64,000 bases of DNA, taken from NCBI GenBank assembly GCA_016218155.1, contig JACREQ010000045.1, positions 1 to 64,000 on the forward strand. The letters run 5' to 3'. The position numbers and the translations under genes are program-made. The DNA comes from Bacteroidia bacterium (GTDB lineage Bacteria > Bacteroidota > Bacteroidia > Bacteroidales > GWA2-32-17). Shown here piece by piece: positions 18,850 through 27,510 of the stretch (within the stretch, counting starts at the first letter, position 1; every line of letters starts with the position of its first letter). The notes beneath the pieces were generated by a model. It saw nothing but the letters and a program-made list of their open reading frames with translations. It was not told the DNA's origin and ran no database searches.

Positions 18850-20274
18850 TTAAAATCTGAAATAAATAAAAGGATTAAATCCTGAAGAAGTTATCGAACC
18901 TAAAGATATCATAAGAAAAGAAATACATAAAACAGTCATAACTGAATAACTAAGCAAATTATGACTAGTTGCATATAATTTACTTTCCAGTTTAAGACCT
19001 AATTTTATTGATGTACTAAAAGACAATAAAATTGCAACTACAAGTATTGCCCAAAATTGCATCGAGAAATGATTTGATAAAGTAAATCCATCGAAGTAAA
19101 ACATCTTCTTTAAGAAACCTAATGCACCCATAAGTGTTTCTGATCTGAAGAAAACCCAACCAATCATAGTTAATAAAAATGTAAATGCTATACTGGGCCA
19201 TTTCCCAATTTTATCAAGCCATTTTATTAAGAAAATTCTATCAAGAATTAAAAAGAAACCATGAAATGCACCCCATATAACAAAGTTCCATGCAGCTCCA
19301 TGCCAGAATCCCGAAATAATAAAAACCAATGCTAAATTAAAATATAATCTTGCTTTTGAATTAACTCTGTTTCCACCAAGTGAGAAATACAAATAATCTC
19401 TCATCCATCTGCTAAGAGTCATGTGCCATCTGCGCCAAAGCTCTGTTATGTTTCTTGAAATATATGGGTTATTAAAATTCTCTGGAAAAATAAATCCCAT
19501 CATTCTGGCAATACCTATTGCCATATCAGAATAACCCGAGAAATCGAAATAAATCTGAAATGTGTAAGCTAAAGTTCCAATCCATGCAAGTGGTGTAGTT
19601 AATTGATCGGCAGGTAACGAGAAAATAATATCTGCTTCTTTCCCCAACACATTTGCAATTAACACCTTTTTTGATAATCCTATAACAAATCTAAAAAAGC
19701 CGGTTAATCTGTTATCGATATTTTCATTATTCCCCCTGTTTTCAATCTGATCGGCAATTTCGTTAAAACGGATAATTGGTCCTGCAATAAGTTGTGGAAA
19801 AAACAAAATATATAAAGCGTAATCTGTTATACTTTTTAGCGGCTTTTTAACATTCCTGTAAACATCAATAAGAAAACTCATTTCGTGAAATGTAAAAAAA
19901 GAAATACCAACAGGTAAAGCAACTTTCATAAACGCATGCTGCTGAAATCCAAAAATGGATAACATCTCGTTTACATTATCAGTAAAAAAATTAAAATATT
20001 TAAAATAAAGAAGTAAGCCTATATTTATGGACAATGCAGCTACTAAATAATATTTTTTGGCTTTTCTCTGACTCTTATAAATTTGATTTGCAAAAAAGAA
20101 ATCCATAATCATGGCAGCCAAAACCATAAATAAATATTTTGGCGCTCCCCAAGCATAGAAAAATATACTAAAAGCAACAATAACTAGGTTCTTATATTTT
20201 CTATCGATAAAATAATAAGCAAGTAATGCTAATGGTAAAAAATATAAAATAAAGAGGCTGCTACTAAAAACCAT
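18850..20274 (-). CDS. MBOAT family O-acyltransferase, AlgI-like
   Basis: A 474-residue, multi-pass inner-membrane acyltransferase of the AlgI/DltB type, which moves acetyl groups across the membrane. Conserved features are ELWRRWHMTLSRWMRDY (His284) and GFWHGAAWNFVIWG (His325, the likely catalytic histidine), plus the QIYFDFSGYSDMAIG segment. It is first in an operon with the AlgJ/AlgX-like protein and the GH16-like lipoprotein. Together these indicate O-acetylation of a cell-surface polysaccharide; no alginate polymerase genes are present, so the glycan is not necessarily alginate. Confidence 0.93.
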   Translation of the reverse strand: MVFSSSLFILYFLPLALLAYYFIDRKYKNLVIVAFSIFFYAWGAPKYLFMVLAAMIMDFFFANQIYKSQRKAKKYYLVAALSINIGLLLYFKYFNFFTDNVNEMLSIFGFQQHAFMKVALPVGISFFTFHEMSFLIDVYRNVKKPLKSITDYALYILFFPQLIAGPIIRFNEIADQIENRGNNENIDNRLTGFFRFVIGLSKKVLIANVLGKEADIIFSLPADQLTTPLAWIGTLAYTFQIYFDFSGYSDMAIGIARMMGFIFPENFNNPYISRNITELWRRWHMTLSRWMRDYLYFSLGGNRVNSKARLYFNLALVFIISGFWHGAAWNFVIWGAFHGFFLILDRIFLIKWLDKIGKWPSIAFTFLLTMIGWVFFRSETLMGALGFLKKMFYFDGFTLSNHFSMQFWAILVVAILLSFSTSIKLGLKLESKLYATSHNLLSYSVMTVLCISFLMISLGSITSSGFNPFIYFRF

Positions 20275-20293
20275 TTGTTTAAAAATATAAACC

Positions 20294-20301
20294 GCAAAAA
20301 T
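20294..20301 (-). promoter_or_regulatory. Possible -7 element for the algI-like operon
   Basis: The minus strand reads TATTTTTG, 19 bases before the ATG of the MBOAT gene. No clear -33 box is present. The rest of the 257-base divergent gap up to 20531 is very AT-rich and shows no gene. Confidence 0.35.
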
Positions 20302-20531
20302 AAGAGTTTTTAATAATTATGAGAACTTTAACTAATTTATTAATTAAGATAATTCATTTCACAAAATTTATTATTGTTATATTTTTAAATCATAAGAATT
20401 AAAGAATAGACTAATCTCTTAATTTTTTGAATTATACCTTGTGAATAATTCTTGTATTATTCAACACATAACAACCTTTTATTCATTATTAGTTTATTTA
20501 AACTTGCACTAAATTTTTTATCTTTATTTAA

Positions 20532-21668
20532 GTGAAAGAGTTGTTACAAACAACAGAGGGTGTTATTATATTATCTATAACAGGTTTATTTGCATTAAGT
20601 TTATTAATTCAATTGTTTTATTATTTGTTTTTCTACCTTAGACTAGCATGGGGAAAAGTTAAAATAAATGAGAACAATAACGAACCTGTTTCTGTTATTA
20701 TTTGTGCCCGTGAAGAAGCAGAAAATCTGGAAAAATTTCTTCCATTAGTTTTAGAGCAGGATTACCCAAATTTTGAAGTAATTGTAGTTAATGATTGTTC
20801 TGAAGATCATACCGAAAACGTTTTAAAAAACTTTCAATTAAAATATTCTAATTTACGTTACACAACTATTAAAAAAGACGAGAAATTTACTCACGGGAAA
20901 AAATTAGCTCAAACAATAGGTATAAAATCTGCCATAAATGAAAAACTGATTTTTACAGATGCTGATTGTTACCCAACAAGTAATCAATGGATAAAAAATA
21001 TTTCAGGAAGTTTTCAGTCTAAAACAGAAATTCTTTTAGCATACGGCGGATACGAAAGAGCTCCCGGTTTTTTAAATAAGCTTATAAGATTCGACACTTT
21101 TTTTATTGCTTTACAATACCTTACATTTGCACGTGCAGGCATACCATATATGGGTGTTGGCAGAAATCTTTCATATTTAAAGGGCTTGTTTTTCAGAAAC
21201 AAAGGGTTTGCAAGCCACGCCCGCCTTCTCTCTGGTGATGACGATCTTTTTGTAAATGAAACAGCAACAAGCAAAAACACAAGTATTTTAATTAATACAG
21301 AAAGTATTACACGATCTATCCCTAAAAAAAAATTTATTTATTGGTTGCGTCAGAAAAAACGTCATAGAACCACGTTTCCAAGATATAAATTTTCTCATAA
21401 ATTTCTTTTAGCCTTAGAACCAATTAGTAGGTTATTATTTTATGCCAGTTTCACTACATTATTAGTTTTTCAGTTTTTTCCATTATGGATAATTATTGCA
21501 TTTTCTATTAGGCTTATAATACAATTACTTACTTTATATTTTGCAACAAAACGTTTGCAGGAAAAAGATTTATTACTATATTCGCCAATATTTGATTTGC
21601 TTTTTATTTTTATAGGATTCATGATCAAATTTTCAGGAAAATTTAGAAATCCATATGTATGGAGATAA
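20532..21668 (+). CDS. Membrane glycosyltransferase family 2
   Basis: The 378-residue protein has one N-terminal membrane helix (about 12-36), a cytoplasmic GT2 domain (VIICAREEAENL, VVNDCSEDHTEN, FTDADCYP, LRQKKRHRT in the position of the QxxRW-like motif) and two or three C-terminal helices (about 295-370). This matches processive or semi-processive membrane GT2 enzymes common in Bacteroidota. The start is a GTG at 20532; no ATG is available before the first helix. The last ten bases overlap the sigma factor gene. The product is unknown. Confidence 0.85.
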   Translation: MKELLQTTEGVIILSITGLFALSLLIQLFYYLFFYLRLAWGKVKINENNNEPVSVIICAREEAENLEKFLPLVLEQDYPNFEVIVVNDCSEDHTENVLKNFQLKYSNLRYTTIKKDEKFTHGKKLAQTIGIKSAINEKLIFTDADCYPTSNQWIKNISGSFQSKTEILLAYGGYERAPGFLNKLIRFDTFFIALQYLTFARAGIPYMGVGRNLSYLKGLFFRNKGFASHARLLSGDDDLFVNETATSKNTSILINTESITRSIPKKKFIYWLRQKKRHRTTFPRYKFSHKFLLALEPISRLLFYASFTTLLVFQFFPLWIIIAFSIRLIIQLLTLYFATKRLQEKDLLLYSPIFDLLFIFIGFMIKFSGKFRNPYVWR

Positions 21669-22261
21669 ACCATAATCTTAGCGATAAAGCCCTTCAGGAT
21701 TACCAACTGGTGCAACAAGCCATTAAAGGTGATCAAAGGTCGTATGCTGAACTTATGGGCAGATATCGTGATGCCATTTATTTTATGTTGTTAAAAATGG
21801 TAAATAATAAGATTGATGCAGAAGATCTTACCATCGAAGCTTTTGGAAAAGCATTTCGTAATTTAAGCCAGTATTCACCTAGCTTTGCATTTAGTACATG
21901 GCTGTTTAAAATTGCATCTAATAATTGTATCGATTTTTTACGAAAGAAAAAGAATGATATAATTTCACTTGATACACCTAACGATTCAAGTGAACAAGAT
22001 CAAAGCATTCCAATTCCTGCAAATGTTTTAGATCCCGAAGAGGCACTAATTAAAGATCAGAAATTAAGTGTAATGCACTTGATTGTTAGCAAACTTAAAC
22101 CCCGCTACCGTAATTTAATTGAACTAAGATATTTTAAAGAATATTCATACGAAGAAATATCTCAGGAACTTGAGCTACCTATAGGTACCGTGAAAGCTCA
22201 GCTTTTCAGAGCACGCGAATTGCTATATAATATTATTAAGAATTCTCAGGAAAGTATATAA
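21659..22261 (+). CDS. RNA polymerase sigma factor, ECF type
   Basis: A 200-residue sigma-70 family protein with region 2 (DAEDLTIEAFGKAFRNL, FSTWLFKIASNNCIDFLRKKK) and region 4 helix-turn-helix (YEEISQELELPIGTVKAQLFRAR), linked by a short acidic segment and lacking region 3, as in ECF sigma factors. The ATG lies inside the last codons of the glycosyltransferase gene. No anti-sigma factor gene is adjacent; the next gene is rsmG. Its regulon cannot be inferred. Confidence 0.92.
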   Translation: MEINHNLSDKALQDYQLVQQAIKGDQRSYAELMGRYRDAIYFMLLKMVNNKIDAEDLTIEAFGKAFRNLSQYSPSFAFSTWLFKIASNNCIDFLRKKKNDIISLDTPNDSSEQDQSIPIPANVLDPEEALIKDQKLSVMHLIVSKLKPRYRNLIELRYFKEYSYEEISQELELPIGTVKAQLFRARELLYNIIKNSQESI

Positions 22262-22293
22262 CAATTGACAATTATTAATTGACAATTGATAAT

Positions 22294-22911
22294 ATGGATT
22301 TAATAAAACGCTTTTTTCCAAAATTCACAAATGAACAATTATTGGCATTTGAAAAATTAATGCCTCTATATACTGAATGGAACAGTAAGATAAATGTTAT
22401 TTCGCGAAAAGATATGGAGAACTTATATGAAAGACATGTTCTTCATTCGTTAGCTATTGCACGATTTATTAAGTTCCAGAAAGATGCAGAAGTACTAGAC
22501 GTAGGAACCGGTGGAGGTTTCCCAGGAATACCTTTAGCAATTGCTTTTCCCGATTCAAAATTTACATTACTTGATGCAATAGGTAAAAAAATAACAGTTG
22601 TTAAAGCTGTTGTTGAATCACTGAAACTGGAAAATGTCACAGCAATTCACGGTAATGTAATTGAACTAAAGCCTAAATTCAATTTTATTATTAGCCGTGG
22701 TGTATGCGCTTTCCCCGAATTTGTTAATCTCACAAAGAAAAACATTAAGCACATTAGCGGGGTACAAAAAAACGGAATTATTTATTTAAAAGGCGGCGAC
22801 TTAAAAGAAGAACTTTCCGAGTTTAAAAACAAAGTTAAAGTTGAAGATATTTATAAATGGTTTCCATTAGATTTTTTTGACACAAAAAAGATTGTGTATT
22901 ACCCACTTTAA
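22294..22911 (+). CDS. rsmG: 16S rRNA (guanine527-N7)-methyltransferase RsmG
   Basis: RsmG methylates N7 of G527 in 16S rRNA using S-adenosylmethionine. The SAM-binding motif is VLDVGTGGGFPGIPLAIAFP and ISRGVCAFPEF follows, both typical of the family. The ATG at 22294 (MDLIKRFFPKF) gives 205 residues; the frame extends five codons upstream only to a TTG. It follows the sigma factor by about 30 bases that contain two copies of AATTGACAATT. Confidence 0.94.
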   Translation: MDLIKRFFPKFTNEQLLAFEKLMPLYTEWNSKINVISRKDMENLYERHVLHSLAIARFIKFQKDAEVLDVGTGGGFPGIPLAIAFPDSKFTLLDAIGKKITVVKAVVESLKLENVTAIHGNVIELKPKFNFIISRGVCAFPEFVNLTKKNIKHISGVQKNGIIYLKGGDLKEELSEFKNKVKVEDIYKWFPLDFFDTKKIVYYPL

Positions 22912-23013
22912 CTTTCACCAATATTTATTCACTTTGTTATTATCCGATTTTTTTAATCTTGTATTGTACATTTAACAACCGGCAATGAGCTTTTATCAAT
23001 TCATAAAATTCTT

Positions 23014-23688
23014 CTATTCTTTACTTTTGCTTTTCTTTTGATGCTTAATAATTTTTGCTTCCATGAAAAAGATTAATTCTTCAGCAATATTTTGAATATG
23101 ATCTCCAACCCTCTCAAGTTTACGAATAGCAGATAACACATTCATTGCAGTCATAACATCTTCAGGGTTATTTATAATGTAATCAGATACTATTATAGTT
23201 GCATCTTTATTTATCTTATTAATTGCTTTATCTCTTCCTAAAATATTTCTTGTATCCCAATTATTCTCAGTTTCAAAAGAGTTTAAACTGTCTTTTAACA
23301 GCTCCTTACATAAATTAAACATTTCAATTATATTAGTTGATCTTAATAATTCTTCTGAAACAGGATTTTCAAGATCATTTATTAATTTGCTAACACCATT
23401 CGCATAATCGCCAATTCTTTCAAGATTGTAATTAATTTTCAGCACAGTAAGAACAAATCGCAAATCAACAGCAACAGGACTATAAAGAGCTAAAATATTT
23501 TCGCAATCTATATCAATCATTAACTCAAATGTGTCAACCATTTTTTCGTTAATTTTGATATTCTGTATTAAATTTTTATCAAAATTGGAAAACACCAATT
23601 GAGATTTATCTACCTGACTATATACCAGTTGCCACATTTCAACTGTTTTTCTTTTTAACGATACTATTTCTGTTTCTAAATGATTCAT
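23014..23688 (-). CDS. phoU: Phosphate signalling protein PhoU
   Basis: PhoU links the Pst transporter to the PhoR/PhoB phosphate-signalling system. The chosen ATG at 23688 (MNHLETEIVSLKRK) gives 224 residues, the usual size; the frame extends 54 bases further to a TTG inside pstB. The three-helix-bundle repeats are visible with the metal-binding-type segments RIGDYANGVSKL and RVGDHIQNIAEEL. It is the last gene of the pho/pst operon, about 47 bases after pstB. Confidence 0.93.
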   Translation of the reverse strand: MNHLETEIVSLKRKTVEMWQLVYSQVDKSQLVFSNFDKNLIQNIKINEKMVDTFELMIDIDCENILALYSPVAVDLRFVLTVLKINYNLERIGDYANGVSKLINDLENPVSEELLRSTNIIEMFNLCKELLKDSLNSFETENNWDTRNILGRDKAINKINKDATIIVSDYIINNPEDVMTAMNVLSAIRKLERVGDHIQNIAEELIFFMEAKIIKHQKKSKSKE

Positions 23689-23734
23689 CTTTTCTGTTTT
23701 TATATAATGTGATAACAATTTATTAATTTTACTA

Positions 23735-24490
23735 TCAACCAAAGCGACCTGTAATGTAATTCTGCGTTTTAATATTTTTTGGATTGATAAATAACTCTTT
23801 TGTTTCGCCTATCTCAACCAGTTCACCCAAATAAAAGAAAGCCGTATAATCGCTTACCCTACCTGCCTGTTGAAGATTATGTGTTACAATTACTATTGTA
23901 TAATTTGCTTTTAATTCGTAAATTAATTCTTCTATTTTTGCTGTCGAAATCGGGTCAAGTGCAGATGCAGGCTCATCCATTAATATTATCGACGGCTCAA
24001 TTGCCAATGCTCTTGCAATACAAAGTCTTTGTTGTTGTCCACCAGATAATTCAAAAGCAGATTTTTTTAATTTATCTTTTACCTCGTCCCATAATGCAGC
24101 TTGTTTTAACGAAAATTCAACTTTTTCTTTTAAGGTCGACATATCATTAACACCGTTCACTCTTAAACCATAGGCAACATTTTCGAATATTGATTTTGGA
24201 AATGGATTTGGTTTTTGAAAAACCATTCCTACTTTTCTTCTTAGTTCAACAATATTTGTGTCTTTTTGATAAATATTTTCTCCTTCAACTGTTATTTCAC
24301 CGGTAATTCTAACATTGTCTATAAGATCGTTCATTCGGTTAAATAAACGAAGATAAGTTGATTTTCCGCAACCAGATGGACCAATTAAAGCCGTTACAGT
24401 ATTTGGCAAAAAATTTATAGAAATATCTTTTAAGGCCTGTGATTCGCCATAAAATAAATTTACTTTATTTGTTGTTATAATATATTCCAT
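23735..24490 (-). CDS. pstB: Phosphate ABC transporter ATP-binding protein PstB
   Basis: A 251-residue ABC ATPase that powers phosphate uptake. Walker A is GPSGCGKST, the signature LSGGQQQR, and Walker [13 protein letters not shown]. The FNRMNDLI segment after Walker A and [12 protein letters not shown] at the Q-loop identify PstB specifically. It follows pstA with one base between genes and precedes phoU. Confidence 0.96.
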   Translation of the reverse strand: MEYIITTNKVNLFYGESQALKDISINFLPNTVTALIGPSGCGKSTYLRLFNRMNDLIDNVRITGEITVEGENIYQKDTNIVELRRKVGMVFQKPNPFPKSIFENVAYGLRVNGVNDMSTLKEKVEFSLKQAALWDEVKDKLKKSAFELSGGQQQRLCIARALAIEPSIILMDEPASALDPISTAKIEELIYELKANYTIVIVTHNLQQAGRVSDYTAFFYLGELVEIGETKELFINPKNIKTQNYITGRFG

Positions 24491-24491
24491 T

Positions 24492-25370
24492 TTAATTCAT
24501 TTTAACTTTTTTTCCAAAATATTTTCTTAAAGCATTAGCCAGCAAGTTAACAATTAATACGAATCCAATTAGCACCATTGCTGTCCCGTAAGCTATAGGT
24601 CGGGATGCTTCAACATTTGTCCCGCTAGTTGAAATTACATAAAGGTGATATGGTAATGCCATAACCTGATCGAAAATACTCGAAGGAAGTTTTGGTAAAA
24701 AATATGCTGCAACTGTAAATAAAATTGGTGCTGTTTCGCCCGAAACTCTTCCTACCGACAATATTATTCCTGTAATAATATTAGGAAATGCCATCGGTAA
24801 AACCACTTTGCGAACTGTTTGCAACTTTGTAGCACCTAGTGCAAGGCTTCCATGCCTAAATGAATTATCAACTGATTTTAATGCTTCTTCTGTTGTTCTT
24901 ATAACAACAGGTAAAACCATTAACCCTAAAGTAAGCGATCCTGCAATTATTGAATCGCCAAATCCTAATGTGTTTACAAATAATGACATTCCAAACAAAC
25001 CAAATACAATAGATGGAATACCGGCAAGGTTATTTGTCATTAATTTTATAAAACGTTTATACCAGCTATCTTTGGTGTATTCATTGATATATATTCCAGA
25101 CAAAACCCCTATTGGAATTGCAAAAATCATACTTCCTGCTACCAAACATAAAGTACCTATAATTGCCGGATAAATACCACCTTTGGTCATCCCGTCCTCA
25201 GGCATTTGAGTTAAGAAATTCCAGTTTATAACACTAATCCCATTATAAATAATAAAAGATAAAATGGCAATTAAACTAAGTACAACAATTGCACTAAAAA
25301 CACGAAAAATATTGAATGCAACTTTTTCTTTTAAATTCTTTTTTCGTATGACTTTTTTACTGATAATCAT
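24492..25370 (-). CDS. pstA: Phosphate ABC transporter permease PstA
   Basis: A 292-residue inner-membrane permease with six hydrophobic helices and the ABC permease coupling loop [26 protein letters not shown]. The sequence [25 protein letters not shown] at about residues 65-90 is split here only by description and matches PstA N-terminal halves. The ATG overlaps the stop of pstC by four bases, so the two permease subunits are translationally coupled. Confidence 0.95.
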   Translation of the reverse strand: MIISKKVIRKKNLKEKVAFNIFRVFSAIVVLSLIAILSFIIYNGISVINWNFLTQMPEDGMTKGGIYPAIIGTLCLVAGSMIFAIPIGVLSGIYINEYTKDSWYKRFIKLMTNNLAGIPSIVFGLFGMSLFVNTLGFGDSIIAGSLTLGLMVLPVVIRTTEEALKSVDNSFRHGSLALGATKLQTVRKVVLPMAFPNIITGIILSVGRVSGETAPILFTVAAYFLPKLPSSIFDQVMALPYHLYVISTSGTNVEASRPIAYGTAMVLIGFVLIVNLLANALRKYFGKKVKMN

Positions 25371-26590
25371 CTTGCGTTATACTTTTTCTTTGAGGAAACA
25401 TATCCTACTATAAGATTTATAGCCATAGTAATTATAAATAATATGCAGCCAAGTGCAAATAATGCTTTATAGTGCAACCCTCCTTGCGGAGCTTCTCCTA
25501 ATTCGGCTGCAATTGTTGCCGGAATAGTTCTTACGGGTTCTAAAAATGAATGTGGAATAACTGCTGCGTTGCCTGTAACCATTAAAACTGCCATTGTTTC
25601 GCCAATTGCGCGGCCAATACCAAGTATTGTTGCTGCTGTAATTCCGGATCCTGAATATGGAATGATTACTCTATATATTGTTTGCCACTTGTTAGCTCCA
25701 AGTGCTAAGCTGGCTTCCTTCATTGCTTTTGGAGTTGTTCTAAGTGCGTCCTCAGAAATTGTAATAATTGTTGGCAATGCCATAATTGCTAATACTATAC
25801 TGCCAGCTAATGCTGTTTCACCAACTGGTAAATCAAATATTTTTTGAATTCCCGGAACAATTATAACTAATCCAAAAAATCCATATACTACAGATGGAAT
25901 TCCTGCTAATAATTCAATAAGTGGCTTTAAAATATTTCTTATTTTGGGACTTGTAATTTCTGCCATGTAAATTGAAGTGGCTAATCCTAACGGAAGAGCA
26001 ATTAGTATAGCTCCAAAACTAACCCAAAGTGTTCCAAGAATTAATGGCAAAACTCCTAATTGTGCAGCTGGTTGTGCAGTCGGGAACCATTCTTTTTGAG
26101 ATATAAACTGTGAAATATTAACTTTTGTGGTTGTTAATATTTTACCGGTAAAACCTTTTCCTGTATACCTTGTTGTAACAAATGCAATTGTTCCTGGATT
26201 TTTTTCAGTATAATCGCTTATACACTGAGGTAGATATTCAAAATTTTCACCAATTGCAGAATCGGAATAGAATTCTCCAATATTATCTATATTGAATAAT
26301 GTTATGGAATCGTTTTTACCGCCAACTGTCTTCCAATTAGTAATATTCTGATCGAATATGTTTTTAATTTCATTTGCTGATAATTCATTAATCGGGTTAT
26401 TTTTATTTACTACTAATGAAAACCCATCTTCAATTGGTGTTTGATTAAAAGTTCCTATTCCTTCTTTAAAAAGAAAAATAATAATAAGCACTATAGCCAA
26501 AGTGGTTATAGTGCTGCTTAAAAACAATGTTCCTTCTTTAAGCTTTTCAAATGTGGATTTTAAGAACTTAATCATTCTCTTAATATTCAA
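25367..26590 (-). CDS. pstC: Phosphate ABC transporter permease PstC with inserted PstS-like segment
   Basis: This 407-residue protein is about 100 residues longer than a standard PstC. Helix 1 is at about 22-42 and the normal permease core starts near residue 170 (LGVLPLILGTLWVSF), with the coupling loop SEDALRTTPKAMKEASLALG. Between them, residues 55-158, lies a periplasmic segment related to PstS: LVVNKNNPINELSANEIK followed by NIFDQNITNWKTVGG parallels the PstS encoded next door (VIVNPANKVSQLTREQIE, GIFTGKIKNWKEVGG), and PGTIAFVTTRY parallels its KGAIGYIGFAY. The SxxSSGTY phosphate-binding region of PstS has no counterpart here, so the insert probably does not bind phosphate in the ordinary way. 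The ATG is one base after the pstS stop. Confidence 0.93.
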   Translation of the reverse strand: MNIKRMIKFLKSTFEKLKEGTLFLSSTITTLAIVLIIIFLFKEGIGTFNQTPIEDGFSLVVNKNNPINELSANEIKNIFDQNITNWKTVGGKNDSITLFNIDNIGEFYSDSAIGENFEYLPQCISDYTEKNPGTIAFVTTRYTGKGFTGKILTTTKVNISQFISQKEWFPTAQPAAQLGVLPLILGTLWVSFGAILIALPLGLATSIYMAEITSPKIRNILKPLIELLAGIPSVVYGFFGLVIIVPGIQKIFDLPVGETALAGSIVLAIMALPTIITISEDALRTTPKAMKEASLALGANKWQTIYRVIIPYSGSGITAATILGIGRAIGETMAVLMVTGNAAVIPHSFLEPVRTIPATIAAELGEAPQGGLHYKALFALGCILFIITMAINLIVGYVSSKKKYNAR

Positions 26591-26591
26591 A

Positions 26592-27425
26592 TTATTTTAA
26601 ACTGATGTATCCAACTTCATTAACAACTTTTTGTCCTTCTTCAGATAAAATGTAATCAATAAATGTTTTTACTTTTGCAGCATCCTTTGTTAAGTAATAA
26701 TAATATAACGGACGAACTACAGGATAAGTTTTATTTTTAGCATTTATAACATTAGGCTCAATAAATGTTTTTCCTTTATCATATGATATTTTTAACGCTT
26801 TTACATTTTTCTCCATGTATGCAAAACCGATATAACCAATTGCTCCTTTAGTCTGGCTTACAGATTGAACCATTGCACCAGTTGCAGGCATCATTAATAT
26901 CGAGGTTCCGTAATTTTTGTTATTAAGTACATGTTCTTTAAAAAATTCATATGTTCCTGAACTTGATTCACGTGAATAAACTACAATTTTTTCATCATCA
27001 CCACCAACTTCCTTCCAGTTTTTAATTTTTCCTGTAAATATTCCTTCAATTTGTTCACGGGTTAATTGGCTTACTTTATTTGCTGGGTTTACTATAACTG
27101 AAAGTGCATCGTTAGCAATAACTACTTCTTTATATGCCTTTCCTGCATCCTGTAATTTTAGTTTTTCGCTCATTTTCATTTTTCGTGAAGCCATTGCTAT
27201 ATCTGTTGATCCGTCAACAAATGCAGCAATACCAACCCCACTACCTCCACCGGTTACAGTAATTTTTGCAGATTTATTTTTTTTCATGAATGTTTCTGCT
27301 TCTTTTTGCGAAAGTGGAAGTACTGTATCGCTTCCTTTAATTTTTAAATTCACTACGTTTTGTGAATAAGCACTTATACTAATTAATGTTACTATAATAA
27401 GTACTGTTGTGATTTTTGTTTTCAT
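26592..27425 (-). CDS. pstS: Phosphate-binding protein PstS
   Basis: A 277-residue periplasmic phosphate-binding protein. The signal peptide MKTKITTVLIIVTLISISAYSQ has no lipobox Cys, so the protein is likely soluble in the periplasm. Phosphate-contact motifs are visible: KGSDTVLPL near the start of the mature protein, the MASRKMK region and SRESSSGTYEFF. Its own promoter with a Pho-type repeat array lies in the 85-base gap after the porin gene, so it can be transcribed separately from the porin. Confidence 0.96.
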   Translation of the reverse strand: MKTKITTVLIIVTLISISAYSQNVVNLKIKGSDTVLPLSQKEAETFMKKNKSAKITVTGGGSGVGIAAFVDGSTDIAMASRKMKMSEKLKLQDAGKAYKEVVIANDALSVIVNPANKVSQLTREQIEGIFTGKIKNWKEVGGDDEKIVVYSRESSSGTYEFFKEHVLNNKNYGTSILMMPATGAMVQSVSQTKGAIGYIGFAYMEKNVKALKISYDKGKTFIEPNVINAKNKTYPVVRPLYYYYLTKDAAKVKTFIDYILSEEGQKVVNEVGYISLK

Positions 27426-27445
27426 TTTCTTAATATTTTATATTA

Positions 27446-27506
27446 CAAATTTCGTCTTGTTGTATTAACTGAATATTTATTTTACCTTAAGTATTTATTA
27501 ATTTAT
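27446..27506 (-). promoter_or_regulatory. Pho-box-like 11-bp repeat array and -7 box upstream of pstS
   Basis: On the plus strand four units start 11 bp apart: TATTAAC (27463), TATTTAT (27474), CCTTAAG (27485) and TATTAAT (27496), each followed by four other bases. Nine bases closer to pstS, at 27446-27453, the minus strand reads GAAATTTG, one mismatch in the fixed positions of TAnnTTTG. The pstS ATG follows after about 20 bases. Layout and spacing are the same as at the porin and phoB-like promoters. Confidence 0.6.
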
Positions 27507-27510
27507 GCTT

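Noticed and set aside
15521-20274. Alginate biosynthesis locus.
   Set aside because: Only O-acetylation-type proteins and a GH16-like protein are present. No alg8, alg44 or mannuronate epimerase is seen, so the polymer should not be called alginate.
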